NCBI RefSeq assembly: GCF_026340975.1
Contig: NZ_JAPEOS010000003.1
Location: 1,054,001 to 1,118,000 of the forward strand
Source of the DNA: Streptomyces sp. NBC_01214
GTDB taxonomy: Bacteria; Actinomycetota; Actinomycetes; Streptomycetales; Streptomycetaceae
Reading direction: 5' to 3'
DNA length: 64,000 nucleotides
Position 1 is the stretch's first letter. Every line of letters starts with the position of its first letter. The translations under genes were made by a program, and so were the position numbers. The notes below the pieces were generated by a model. That model searched no databases. It saw only the letters and a program-made list of their open reading frames with translations, and had not been told where the DNA came from. Shown here piece by piece: positions 26,223-35,148 of this stretch.

Positions 26223-26323
26223 AGCGAGCCGCAGGGCCTTTCCGTACGGAGGGTCGGGTTTCACCCTATCGGCCGAAGGCTGGCGGACGGAGCCGAGTTG
26301 CGGACTGCTCCTCCTGACAGCGG

Positions 26324-26899
26324 CTACTCCTCCTGGTAGGAGTGGCGCTGCTCCTTCCAGGGGTCGCCGATGTTGTGGTAGCCGCGCTCCTCCCAGAAGC
26401 CGCGGCGGTCGGCGGTCATGTACTCGACCGCGCGCAGCCACTTGGGTCCCTTGTAGCCGTAGAGGTGCGGGACGACCAGGCGCAGCGGGAAGCCGTGCTC
26501 GACGGTCAGCGGCTCCCCGTTGTGGTGGGTGGCCAACAGGGTCCGGTCCGAAGCGAAGTCGCAGAGACGGAGGTTGGCGCTGTACCCGTACTCCGCCCAC
26601 GCCATCACATGCGTGACCTGCGGGGCCGGCGGCGCCAGCTCCAGGACGGTGTGCGCCGCGACGCCGAAGAACTCGTGGTCCGTGGAGGTCGGGCCCGACG
26701 CGCAGTGCAGGTCGGTCTCGATCGTGACGCCCGGCAGCGCGGAGACCTCGTCGAAGGTCCAGGAGTACTTGCCGCCGGTGGCCGTGGCACCGAAGACCTG
26801 GAAGTTCCAACGGTCGGGACGGAACTTCGGGACGGGGCCGTAGTGCGCGGGCCAGCCCTTGGCGAGGCGCTGTCCTGGAGGGAGCGGTTCGGTTCCCAC
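26324..26899 (-). CDS. Sulfite-oxidase-like molybdopterin oxidoreductase
   Basis: About 190 residues of the small YedY/SUOX-like family: LPPGQRLAKGWPAHYGPVPKF, LPGVTIETDLHC (Mo-ligand Cys), VMAWAEYGYSANLRL, EHGFPLRLVVPHLYGYKGPKWLRAVEYM and FWEERGYHNIGDPWKEQRHSY are all family segments. After the Cys, relatives read VTKFSxLGxxWxGI; here it reads ASGPTSTDHEFFGV, so the basic residue and Trp near the cofactor are gone. The start is uncertain: GTG 26899 puts the conserved LPPGQRL near the N-terminus, while the frame stays open upstream to about 27118 with low-quality sequence. No signal peptide. Together with the nitrate reductase it is the second molybdenum enzyme in this region. Confidence 0.75.
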   Translation of the reverse strand: MGTEPLPPGQRLAKGWPAHYGPVPKFRPDRWNFQVFGATATGGKYSWTFDEVSALPGVTIETDLHCASGPTSTDHEFFGVAAHTVLELAPPAPQVTHVMAWAEYGYSANLRLCDFASDRTLLATHHNGEPLTVEHGFPLRLVVPHLYGYKGPKWLRAVEYMTADRRGFWEERGYHNIGDPWKEQRHSYQEE

Positions 26900-27118
26900 G
26901 GGGCGGTGGTCCTCTTCCGGTGGCGACGGCGGGATGGCGGCACGGCGGTCGCGCTCCGCATCGCGAGCAGCGCCGTACGAGGATCTTGCCAGGAACGTCA
27001 CCGCTCTCGGGACCCGCGGCACGACTGGCGGAGACCGCCCGGACCGGCCCCGGCCGCACCTGGTGCATCCCATGACAACGTCCCGTACGGAACCGGGTGT
27101 CTCCGTGCCCGCATCCAT

Positions 27119-27410
27119 GCGACCCGGGACCGCGCCCGTCGCAGATGTCCGCGAGCCAGTGGATCAGTTCCGCCCGTACGGCGGGCACGTGCGCGGCCGC
27201 GTGCGCGAGGAACGGGATCGCGGCGAGCGTGGCCGAGTACACCTCGGCCCAGCGGTTCAGCACCCACAGCGAGCGCACCCGCTCGCGCGCCGACCGCCCG
27301 TCGTCCGCGTACAGCGCCCGGATGATCCGCGGAACGTTCGAGGCGTCCGCCCGCATTCCGTGCCGCAGCGACGCCCAGTCGACGGAGTCGAGTTCCTCGG
27401 GTGGTCTCAT
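27119..27410 (-). pseudogene. HEAT-repeat-like protein, N-terminal fragment
   Basis: ATG 27410 opens LDSVDWASLRHG, then VPRIIRALYADDG, then VYSATLAAIPFLAHAA and AELIHWLADICDG. This follows the start of Streptomyces HEAT-repeat-like proteins (DWxxLxHAYGxAxDVPxLLRxL ... VYxATAxAVPFLAxL ... LLxxI). The similarity ends at about residue 97, after which the frame reads through the antisense of the sulfite-oxidase-like gene without any recognisable protein. It appears to have lost its 3' part. Confidence 0.5.
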
Positions 27411-27623
27411 GATCGGAACGGTAACCGGTGCGTCCAGGCGGGTGAACGGGGCCGCGGGGCACCCGCACGCGCTCGGACGGCGAGCGGAGGTTTCATGCGC
27501 CGCCCGCCTCCTCGCCGGGGCCACGCCCGCCCTCGGTACGGCGTCCGCACGGTGTGTCTACGACGGTCCGTTCCCGGCGACGGGTATGGATGGTGGGTCG
27601 GGGACGAGAGCGGGGAGCGGCAC

Positions 27624-28127
27624 GTGGCGGCGATGGTCGGACTGTTCTGGGTCACTCCGGACGCGGTGTACGTGGGGTCGCCGCCGAACGCCATCGGAAT
27701 CGGCGTCCGGCTGACCGCCGGCGGCCTGGAAGCGATGGACCCCGACAGCCCCCGGGCCTGGACCTGGGCGGAGCTGCGTTCCGCCGTGGTCGAGGACGTG
27801 CCCGGGCACAACCCCGTGGGCCGTGCGACGAAGGCCCTCGGCGCGATGCTCTCGGCCGCGATCGGAACGGACTACCTCGGTGAGGGGCCGCCGGAGATGA
27901 CGCTGCGACTGGAGACGGAGGAGGGTGTGCAGGAGGTGACCGTCCACGCGGCGGCGGCCGGCTACCCCGCCGAGGAGGTACGGCTCTCCCAGGACCTGCT
28001 CGACCGCTTCGTGGCGGGGACCGCGGACCCGCGGGCCGTCGAGGAGTGGGGTCGGGAGCACGCCCTGGAGGGCACCCCCGATCCGCGGGCGCGGGAAGCC
28101 CTGCTGCACGCGTGGGCACAGCCGTAG
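27624..28127 (+). CDS. Conserved hypothetical protein
   Basis: A 167-residue protein starting at GTG 27624 (GGGGAGC upstream) or ATG 27633. It opens VGLFWVTPDAVYVGSPPN, with GVRLTAGGLEAM and WTWAELRSAVVEDVP following, an arrangement I associate with Streptomyces proteins of the PH-like or DUF type that lack known function. The C-terminal half (about 90-165) is charged and probably helical, with RAVEEWGREHALEGTPDPRAREALLHAW. No membrane segments or signal. Its stop is 13 bases from the convergent truncated VOC gene. Function unknown. Confidence 0.65.
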   Translation: MAAMVGLFWVTPDAVYVGSPPNAIGIGVRLTAGGLEAMDPDSPRAWTWAELRSAVVEDVPGHNPVGRATKALGAMLSAAIGTDYLGEGPPEMTLRLETEEGVQEVTVHAAAAGYPAEEVRLSQDLLDRFVAGTADPRAVEEWGREHALEGTPDPRAREALLHAWAQP

Positions 28128-28140
28128 CCGGTTCCCCCGC

Positions 28141-28500
28141 TCAGTCGAGGCAGAACTCGTTGCCCTCGACGTCCTGCATGGTGAGGCACGACTCGTTGAC
28201 TCCATCGGCGAGCAGCAGTTGCCCGCGCACCGCGCCGAGCGGGACCAGCCGTGCGCATTCGTCCTCGAGCGCGGCCAGGCGCTCTTCCCCCACGAGTCCG
28301 GTGCCGACCCGCACGTCGAGATGGAGCCGGTTCTTGGCGGCCTTCCCTTCCGGGACGCGCTGGAAGTACAGCCGCGGACCCGCGCCCGACGGGTCGGTGC
28401 AGACGAACCACGCGTCCTGCTCCTCGGGCGGCAGCGAGCGCGTGAACTCGTCCCACGGAACTTCTTGATCGATGACGTCGGTCCAGCGTAGGGGAGGGGT
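28141..28500 (-). pseudogene. VOC-family (glyoxalase-like) protein missing its start
   Basis: The frame ending at TGA 28141 reads PEEQDAWFVCTDPSGAGPRL, YFQRVPEGKAAKNRLHLDVR, then LVPLGAVRGQLL and LTMQDVEGNEFCLD. These are the last 100 or so residues of the glyoxalase/bleomycin-resistance-like family with the NRLHLD and QDPEGNEFC motifs. Upstream, the frame has no ATG, GTG or TTG before it meets the TAG at 28501-28503, which is also the stop of the carboxypeptidase gene. The N-terminal 30-40 residues are therefore missing, apparently removed by a deletion next to that gene. Confidence 0.7.
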
Positions 28501-30147
28501 CTAGGACGACTCCTGGAGGTAGGCGGCGATCATCGCGAGGTCGTTGGTGATGGCCAGCACCTCGGTGGGGTCGGCGCCCGGTGTGGAGGCGCCGTTGACG
28601 CCCGCGTAGAAGGTGTCGAAGCGGCCGCCGCCCTTGTCGAGGTAGCCCGCGATGGTGATGGCGCCCACGGCCAGCCGGTCGTTGAGGGCGTCACCGCCGA
28701 CGGCCGCGCCGGTCTTGGCGAACACCTTCCCCCGGGCCGGACAGCTGCGGCAGTTCTCGGCCAGCAGTCCGTCGACCCCGAGGATGGGCAGGGCCTCCCG
28801 GAACAGCCGTGCGTCCGGGGTCCGTTGCCAGTACGCCAGCATCTGCACCAGCACCTGCGGAGTGGCCCGGTCGGCGGGGTTGCCGCCCCGGCCGTCCATC
28901 AGCTGCGCCTGCTCGCGGTCGACGCCGGCCTCGTCGAGGAAATCGGCGAGCACCGGGAAGCCGGCCGGGCACTGGTCGCTCTTCGCGGTCACGGCGAGCA
29001 GGCAAATGCCCAGGTTGGCGCCCAGGTTGTGGCTGACCTTGAGGATCAGCTTGGCGTACTGGGCGTAGGGCGGGGAGGTGTACGCGGCCACGCGCGGGCG
29101 TCCGTCGTAGTCGCGCGGCAGCCGCCCCACCGGATTGGGGCCCGACGGGTCGGCGGTGACGTGCACCCCGGCGCGTTCGAGGGCCTCGATCAGCGCGACG
29201 CGGCCGAAGGCGGCCGGGTCGCCGATCGGCGAGGTGCGCAGCAGCGGCGCGGAGTCCGCCGCGATCGTCCCGGTCAGGCGGATCCGGGTACCGCCGTCGG
29301 TGGCCGTCACCGTGACCGCGGTCGGCTTCCCGGCCGCCACGGTCTTCACCGCCGAGGTGACCTCGTACGGCGCGACCTTGGGCCGCCAGTCCAGCCGGGC
29401 GTCCGCGCCGGGCCGGTCCCCGGGGGTGGTCATGAGGTCGATCAGGTTGTCGTTGATGATCAGGGGCGTGGGGGTGGGGACGAGCTCCGGGTCGGGGACG
29501 AACAGCCGACTGTCGACGATCACGTCGCCGTCGACGCGCGTGATGCCGGAGTCGCGCACCTGCCGGGCCAGCTGGTCGATCCCGGCGAGCGGGTTCTCCG
29601 GGGTGAGGGTCGCGCCGGGGAAGTCGTTGGCGTAGGTGTGGTCGAGGTCGGTGTACGCGACCGTGCCGTCGGGGCGCGTCCGGCCGCCCATGGTGAGGTC
29701 GCCCTGGGCGACGAGGTCGAGGTCGCCGGTCAGCGTGGCGCCGTCGCGCGCGCCCACCGCGTAGAGCGGGGTCACGAAGCGGTGGTCGGCGCCGAGGGTG
29801 TGCCACGGGCCCGAGACGCTGATCAGCTTCGCGGTGGATCCGGGGATGAAGAACTGCTCGGGGAAGAGGCTGTGCACCACGCGGCCGCTGTCCGGGTCGG
29901 TCTGGAGCAGGCCCCACTGGGCATTGCGGTAGTCCGGCTTGCGCATGATCTCCCTGATGCGCGGGTCGAGGCCGGCGAGTCCCGTGTCACCGGTCGCCGA
30001 CGGCGTGGTCGCCGACGGGGAAGGGGGCGGGGCCGGCGTCGGGTCCGCTCCGGTCGCGGTGTTCGGGGCGAGGGCCAGGAACAGCAGGGCGGCGCAGGCG
30101 GCGGCCGTACCGCGCCGCAGCGGTGCGGAGTGGATCGGTCTGCTCAC
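28501..30147 (-). CDS. dacB: D-alanyl-D-alanine carboxypeptidase/endopeptidase (PBP4 type)
   Basis: A 548-residue S13-family penicillin-binding protein. GTG 30147 gives an exported N-terminus (hydrophobic 12-30) and a Pro/Ser/Thr linker. The three active-site motifs are SxxK in GSTAKLI near 102, SxN in VSHNLGAN near 372, and KTG in AKTGAA near 478. The family's extra domains II and III (about 150-350) are present. It should trim or cut D-Ala-containing stem peptides in the cell wall outside the membrane. A pair of cysteines (NCRSC) lies shortly before KTG. The gene stands alone between the carotenoid oxygenase and the truncated VOC gene. Confidence 0.92.
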   Translation of the reverse strand: MSRPIHSAPLRRGTAAACAALLFLALAPNTATGADPTPAPPPSPSATTPSATGDTGLAGLDPRIREIMRKPDYRNAQWGLLQTDPDSGRVVHSLFPEQFFIPGSTAKLISVSGPWHTLGADHRFVTPLYAVGARDGATLTGDLDLVAQGDLTMGGRTRPDGTVAYTDLDHTYANDFPGATLTPENPLAGIDQLARQVRDSGITRVDGDVIVDSRLFVPDPELVPTPTPLIINDNLIDLMTTPGDRPGADARLDWRPKVAPYEVTSAVKTVAAGKPTAVTVTATDGGTRIRLTGTIAADSAPLLRTSPIGDPAAFGRVALIEALERAGVHVTADPSGPNPVGRLPRDYDGRPRVAAYTSPPYAQYAKLILKVSHNLGANLGICLLAVTAKSDQCPAGFPVLADFLDEAGVDREQAQLMDGRGGNPADRATPQVLVQMLAYWQRTPDARLFREALPILGVDGLLAENCRSCPARGKVFAKTGAAVGGDALNDRLAVGAITIAGYLDKGGGRFDTFYAGVNGASTPGADPTEVLAITNDLAMIAAYLQESS

Positions 30148-30234
30148 AGCGCGCTCCGTTCGTCGCGGCTGTTTCCTCCCGAGGCCGGGAGAACAGCGTG
30201 GCACGGACCCTCCGGGCGGGCGCGCCGGGCGGTC

Positions 30235-31671
30235 TCACTCCTCGGTCGGCAGCCAGCAGCCGTGCAGGCCGAGCGGGACGCGTACGGGGATCCGGGCGCG
30301 GGCCACCGGCCCCGACGCGGGATCCTCGGCGGGGATGACCAGGAACCAGCTCGAACCGTCCGTGCGGTCCGTGGCGAAGGTCAGCCAGTGGCCACCCTCC
30401 TCGGAGCCGGTCCCGGAGCCCGGCTCCGGGGCGAAGACCGGCTCGCCGACGGACAGGTTCCCGGCCGGCCAGACGCAGGAGGTGCCGCTTTCGACGTCGT
30501 ACCAGCGCACGGCGTCGAACTCGCCCGGCAGCAGGTCCCTCCGCCCGGTTTCGGTGGCCAGCGCGGTGTACCGGTGACGCCGCCCGATGCGTCGGTCGTC
30601 GACCCGTGGGAACTCCACCCGGGAGTCGTCCAGCGGGGTACGGAGCATGCTGCCGGTGGCCGGGTCGAGGCGCGCCCGCACCAGGCCGCCGCTGATCGGT
30701 TCGCCGTCCCCTTCCGGGCCGCCGACGGTGAGCCTGCTCCACTGCACGTAGTCGAGCACCACGGGGGCGTCCGTGCCCGGGCCGTCGTCGTACGCGTTCA
30801 CGGTGTGCCACGTCCAGAAGGCCTCGTCGGCCGCCCAGCGCACCGGTCCGCCGTCGCGCGGGATCAGCGCCACCCGGGTGCCGCGTTCGGGGCGCCAGGC
30901 CAGGAAGGAGCCGCCGCTCATGGCCGCGGCGAGGTCGAAGAAGGCCGGGGCGAGGACGAGGACGGCGTAGCGGCCGGTCAGGGCCATGTCGTGGATCATC
31001 ATCGGCTCGTCCACCCCGTCGACGGGCGTGGGCCCGCGGCTGACCGTGCCGTCGCGGTCGATGACCGACCAGGTCAGGTAGGGCGGCTCCAGGCCGTAGC
31101 AGAAGACGACCATCTCGCCCGTGACCGGGTCGATCTTCGGGTGGGCGGTGATGCCCGCGGGCAGCACCCCGCCGAAGTCCTCGCGGCCGAGCGTCGCCAG
31201 GTCGGTGTCGAACCGGAACGGGCAGGCCGACTCGGCGAGGGCCAACAGGCGGCCGGCGTGCCGGACGACGTTGATGTCGGGCATGTCCCGGAAGGTGCCG
31301 GCGAGCTCCGGTCCCACCTGGTCGGCTTCCGGCACGATCATCGATTCGAGGCCGCCCCACAGGGCGCGGCCGGCCCGTTCCTCGGCCAGCAGCGCGGGGG
31401 TGCGTACGAAGCGGTTGCGGTAGCGGGCCCGCCCGCCGGAGAGCCACACGCCGTGCAGCATGCCGTCGCCGTCGATGGGGTACAGGTACGAGCCGATCGG
31501 CGTGAAGCGCGGATTGGGGCCGTTGCGCAGGTACAGGCCGTCCAGGGTGTCCGGAAGCTCGCCCGTGACCTCCAGGTCCGCGACGTCGACCTCCTCGGAC
31601 ACGGGTGCGAAGGACCCCAGCAGGTGGGGGACGCGGGTGGGGTCGAAGCGGGGTGGCACATAGGTGTTCAC
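30235..31671 (-). CDS. Carotenoid oxygenase family protein
   Basis: A 478-residue seven-bladed-propeller dioxygenase. The four Fe(II) His ligands are visible in order: AHPKIDP (about 176), MIHDMALT (about 226), WTWHTVNAYD (about 292) and GLHGCWLP at the C-terminus (about 470). LYLRNGPNPRF and YPIDGDGMLHG near 45-75 and GEPVFAPEPG near 420 are standard family blocks. Such enzymes cleave carotenoids, stilbenes or lignin-derived double bonds with O2. GTG 31671 has GGAGGTCCT directly upstream. No carotenoid synthesis genes lie in the window, so the substrate is open. Confidence 0.9.
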   Translation of the reverse strand: MNTYVPPRFDPTRVPHLLGSFAPVSEEVDVADLEVTGELPDTLDGLYLRNGPNPRFTPIGSYLYPIDGDGMLHGVWLSGGRARYRNRFVRTPALLAEERAGRALWGGLESMIVPEADQVGPELAGTFRDMPDINVVRHAGRLLALAESACPFRFDTDLATLGREDFGGVLPAGITAHPKIDPVTGEMVVFCYGLEPPYLTWSVIDRDGTVSRGPTPVDGVDEPMMIHDMALTGRYAVLVLAPAFFDLAAAMSGGSFLAWRPERGTRVALIPRDGGPVRWAADEAFWTWHTVNAYDDGPGTDAPVVLDYVQWSRLTVGGPEGDGEPISGGLVRARLDPATGSMLRTPLDDSRVEFPRVDDRRIGRRHRYTALATETGRRDLLPGEFDAVRWYDVESGTSCVWPAGNLSVGEPVFAPEPGSGTGSEEGGHWLTFATDRTDGSSWFLVIPAEDPASGPVARARIPVRVPLGLHGCWLPTEE

Positions 31672-31818
31672 AGGACCTCCCGGTGCGCGCTCCTCCGTGG
31701 GCGCGCTGCTAAGGCACCTTCCAGTGAAACGCGCGCCGGGTGGGCCTGCCAGGCGGGTCCGGTCTGCCTGGGCCTGCCTCGTCCGGCCCTTGCTGGTCTC
31801 GGTCGGTTTCGGTCGGCC

Positions 31819-32196
31819 TCAGGCGGACGTGAAGAGTTCCTCGTGCGCGCCGTCGAGGACGAACCCGTTGTCGAAGCGGACGCGGACCGTCACGCGGAGC
31901 TTCTGCTCGTGGAAGGCGGTCCACGCCGGCTCCAGGGAGGCGACCTGCTCCTGGAGCTGCTTCCGGCTCCCCTCGGGCATCTGATGGCCGAAGGAGTCGA
32001 GGAGCGACTTCAGCCGCTCGTACTCGCGGACGTCCTCGCCGCGCTGCGGCCGGTGCTCGTCCACCCGCTCGACGGTGCCCCCGGTGCCCGAGGCCAAGGC
32101 CAGGAACCCGGCGACCGCGTCCCCCGCCACCGTGAGCGAACCGGCCAGCGTGAGGTCCGCGGCCAGCTTCACCCGCAGGCCTTCGTTCAACGTCAT
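31819..32196 (-). CDS. Hypothetical protein
   Basis: A 125-residue cytoplasmic protein, ATG 32196. The N-terminal 40 residues are Leu/Ala-rich and amphipathic, the centre is charged (GEDVREYERLKSLLDSFGHQ), and the end forms alternating beta strands (LRVTVRVRFDNGFVLDGAHEEL). No family is recognised. It lies 70 bases downstream of cydA on the same strand, where cydB would usually be, but it has no membrane helices and is not CydB. Confidence 0.6.
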   Translation of the reverse strand: MTLNEGLRVKLAADLTLAGSLTVAGDAVAGFLALASGTGGTVERVDEHRPQRGEDVREYERLKSLLDSFGHQMPEGSRKQLQEQVASLEPAWTAFHEQKLRVTVRVRFDNGFVLDGAHEELFTSA

Positions 32197-32266
32197 CGAT
32201 CCTTCATCTCCCCGGTCGGTGCCCGAGCCTATCGGTGGCGCGCACGCCGGGGCCGACCGGGACCGC

Positions 32267-33781
32267 TCAGTACGAGAACGCCATCGGCCGGTCGTGGTCG
32301 TCGTGGTCGCCGCCGATCCGGGTGGGCGGGTCGAGTTCGTGCGGGGCCGGTTCGGAAGGGCCCGCCTGCACGGCCCGGACCGTCAGCGTGATCTCGATCG
32401 CGGCGAGTACCGCGTACAGCGCGGTGTAGGCCGTGAGGGAGGCGATCACCTCGCCCTGGGAGACCTCGGGGGACACGGCGTCGACCGTGCGCAGGAGCCC
32501 GTAGACCACCCACGGCTGGCGCCCCATCTCGGTGAAGATCCAGCCCCAGGAGGTCGAGACGAGCGGGAAGGCCAGGGTCCACACGGTCAGCCACCAGTAC
32601 CAGGCGGCCGCCCTCGGGGGAAGCAGGCGGCCGCGGGTGAGGGCGAGCTGCGGCACCTCGTCCCCGGTGGTGCGCAGGGCGGGCCGGAGCAGGAAGCGGC
32701 GCCGCGTCAGCCACAGTCCGAGGAGGCCCAGGCCGAAGGAGGCCATGCCGAAACCGATCATGAAGCGGAAGCCCCAGAAGGCGACGGGGACGTTCGGGAG
32801 GTAGTCGCCGGGGCCGTACCGCGCCTCCTCGGCGGCGGCGGTGTCGTTGATCCCGGGGACGTAGGCGGTGAAGTTGCCCTCGGCGAGGAAGGACAGCAGC
32901 CCGGGGATGGACCATTCGACCGTGTTGTGACCTTCGGACACGTCGCCGATGGCGAAGACGGAGAAGGGTGCGGAGGTCTGGCCCTCCCACAGGGCTTCGG
33001 CCGCGGCCATCTTCATCGGCTGCTGCTGGAACATGACCTTCGCGAGCGTGTCCCCGCTGAGGGCGACGAGCAGGCCGGCGAGGGCCAGGGTGACCAGGCC
33101 CAGGCGCAGCGAGGCCCGCATTACGGGAACGTGCCTGCCGCGCCGCAGGTGGAACGCCGCCACGCCCGCCATGAGGGCCCCGCCGGTCAGGAACGCGGCG
33201 GCGAGCGTGTGGTAGACGACCACGAGCGTGGTCTCCTGCGTGAGCACGGCGAGGAAGTCGGTGAGTTCGGCGCGCCCGGTCTCGGGCGAGATGGTGTAGC
33301 CGACGGGGTGCTGCATCCACGAGTTGGCCGCGAGGATGAACCAGGCGGAGAGCAGGGCTCCGACGGCCATCGCCCAGGCACAGGCCAGGTGGATCCGCTT
33401 CGGCAGCCGATCCCATCCGAAGATCCACAGGCCGATGAAGGTCGATTCGAGGAAGAAGGCGATCAGCGCCTCGAAGGCCAGGGGCGCGCCGAAGACGTCG
33501 CCGACGAACCGCGAGTACGTCGACCAGTTCATCCCGAACTGGAACTCCTGCACGATGCCCGTGACCACGCCCATCGCGACGTTGATCAGGAACAGCCGGC
33601 CCCAGAACGTGGTGGCCATCAGGTAGGTGCGCTCACCGGTCCGCACCCACGCCGTCTGCAGGACGGCCACGAGCACGCCGAGGGAGATCGTCAGCGGTAC
33701 GAAGAGGAAGTGGTAGACGGTGGTGATGCCGAACTGCCACCGGGCCACCGTGTCGGGCGCCAGCGCCAGGTCCCACGGCAT
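32267..33781 (-). CDS. cydA: Cytochrome bd oxidase subunit I (CydA)
   Basis: A 504-residue membrane protein with about nine helices. It begins with ARWQFGITTVYHFLFVPLTI, carrying the His of the family start, then FQFGMNWSTYSRFVGDVFGAPLAFEAL and FFLESTFIGLWIFGW (conserved Glu), the Q-loop region, and GRQPWVVYGLLRT (GRQPW quinol-oxidase motif). It oxidises quinol and reduces O2 with the b558, b595 and d haems. ATG 33781 has GGAGGA upstream. The Q-loop is short (Actinobacteria type). cydB and the cydDC exporter genes, normally adjacent, are missing from both sides, so it is either an orphan or paired with a distant cydB. Confidence 0.93.
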   Translation of the reverse strand: MPWDLALAPDTVARWQFGITTVYHFLFVPLTISLGVLVAVLQTAWVRTGERTYLMATTFWGRLFLINVAMGVVTGIVQEFQFGMNWSTYSRFVGDVFGAPLAFEALIAFFLESTFIGLWIFGWDRLPKRIHLACAWAMAVGALLSAWFILAANSWMQHPVGYTISPETGRAELTDFLAVLTQETTLVVVYHTLAAAFLTGGALMAGVAAFHLRRGRHVPVMRASLRLGLVTLALAGLLVALSGDTLAKVMFQQQPMKMAAAEALWEGQTSAPFSVFAIGDVSEGHNTVEWSIPGLLSFLAEGNFTAYVPGINDTAAAEEARYGPGDYLPNVPVAFWGFRFMIGFGMASFGLGLLGLWLTRRRFLLRPALRTTGDEVPQLALTRGRLLPPRAAAWYWWLTVWTLAFPLVSTSWGWIFTEMGRQPWVVYGLLRTVDAVSPEVSQGEVIASLTAYTALYAVLAAIEITLTVRAVQAGPSEPAPHELDPPTRIGGDHDDHDRPMAFSY

Positions 33782-33894
33782 CCTCGTCCTCCTCCGCGCA
33801 CGGCCGCTGCTTCCTGCGGGGCCACTGTGCCCGGTGCACGGGCACACGGGCGGTCAGGGGCGGGCGACCCGCGCGGGGTTGCCCCGGACGGTCC

Positions 33895-34983
33895 TCAGGG
33901 GCGGGCCGCCACGTGGTCGGCGACGGCCTCGTGGGTCAGGTGGAGGCCCGCCCGCAGGACGGCGTCGTGCCGGGTGGGGTGGGCCGCGCGGTGGGCGAGG
34001 TCCAGGGCGCGGGCCCGGTCGAGGTCCGCGGCGCAGTCCCCGCCGCGCAGGGCGGTGTCCACGGTCCGGGCGGTGGCCCGGACCAGCGGGGCGAGCTCGC
34101 GCAGGGCGGTGTCCGACCCGGTTCCGGGAGGCGGGGCGCAGCCGTCGGTCCGGGCGCGCTCGCGGAGCTCCCGGGTGAAGTACTGGAGGGTGAGGGCGGT
34201 CCGGTCGGCGAGCCTCAGCCGTTCCTCCAGCCCGTCCGGCGGCCGCTTCGGCGTACGGAGGTACAGCCGGGGCAGCCGGGTGCGTCGAGCCGCCCGCTCG
34301 TACGCCGCGAGGCCGTTCCGCGGCCGCAGCCACAGCTCCGCGTCCTCGGGGAGCCCCCGGGCGGTGGGCGGTCCGCCGGTGCCGAGCCGGGCGGCGACCG
34401 TACCGAGGAGGTCATCGAGTTCGCCCCGGTACGTGCGCAGGCCGGCCGCGGCCGACCGGTACGGGTCCGGCGGCCACAGCAGCGGCCCCAACAGGACGAC
34501 GGCGGCGATGCCGACGGCGCTCTCCGCCAGGCGGGCCAGGGCGTAGCCGGGGAGGGCGGTCGCGTAGATCACCAGCGCGCTGACCAGGACCTGCTGGTTG
34601 GGGGCGCCGCCCTGGTACATCAGGTACATGCCCGCACAGCCGCAGGCCAGTACGGCGAGGAAGGACACCGAGGCGGCCGCCGACACCGAGGTCACCGAGG
34701 AGGCCGTGGGCGGCGGCAGCCAGTGCAGCACGAGGGTGGTCAGCGCCACGCCCACGACGACGCCCACGAGCCGCTCCCAGCCCCGTCGCGGGGCGTCGTA
34801 CACGTCGTCGCGCAGGATCAGTACGGCCGGTAGGGCGGCCGGCACCGGAACCGTGCTCGTGCCCCACCACAGGCAGAGGAACCAGGGCACGGCGGCGCAC
34901 ACGATCAGGCGGGCGGCGGAGCGCAGTCGAGCGCGGGGCGGCGGGGCGAGCGGGACGGGGACCGTACCGGGCATGGCGGACAT
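33895..34983 (-). CDS. FUSC-like aromatic acid exporter family membrane protein
   Basis: A 362-residue protein. The first half (about 20-185) has six predicted helices with the pattern of FUSC/YccS-like permeases (VGVVVGVALTTLVLHWL, LVSALVIYATALPGYALARLAESAVGI), then a long cytoplasmic helical region (190-362) ending LRAGLHLTHEAVADHV. The nearest named families are aromatic-acid exporters (AaeB type). The start is ATG 34983 or the in-frame ATG three codons later; neither has a good ribosome site. It lies 113 bases upstream of cydA on the same strand. The substrate is unknown. Confidence 0.7.
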   Translation of the reverse strand: MSAMPGTVPVPLAPPPRARLRSAARLIVCAAVPWFLCLWWGTSTVPVPAALPAVLILRDDVYDAPRRGWERLVGVVVGVALTTLVLHWLPPPTASSVTSVSAAASVSFLAVLACGCAGMYLMYQGGAPNQQVLVSALVIYATALPGYALARLAESAVGIAAVVLLGPLLWPPDPYRSAAAGLRTYRGELDDLLGTVAARLGTGGPPTARGLPEDAELWLRPRNGLAAYERAARRTRLPRLYLRTPKRPPDGLEERLRLADRTALTLQYFTRELRERARTDGCAPPPGTGSDTALRELAPLVRATARTVDTALRGGDCAADLDRARALDLAHRAAHPTRHDAVLRAGLHLTHEAVADHVAARP

Positions 34984-35148
34984 CGTAGGCCCGGCCGGCC
35001 GACCGCGGCGCCATCGACGGGACGGCCGGGCCCGCCTATGATTCCGACGCGCCACGCACCTCGAACATGCATGCCCACAACGGGCGATGACGGTTTCCGG
35101 GACGCGTACCGGGAACGCCGTCCTCGCCCGACGAGTTCGGAGGTCCTG

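Noticed and set aside
25245..27410. A single 700-residue minus protein joining the HEAT-like fragment to the GGCT/SGNH protein
   Set aside because: The middle is antisense-like and lacks domains; the sulfite-oxidase-like gene in another frame explains it.
26859..27623. Long plus-strand frame leading into the hypothetical gene at 27624
   Set aside because: Its N-terminal part is antisense to other genes; a GTG with a ribosome site at 27624 starts the real protein.
31819..32196. Gene after cydA as CydB
   Set aside because: 125 residues without transmembrane helices; CydB is a polytopic protein of about 340 residues.
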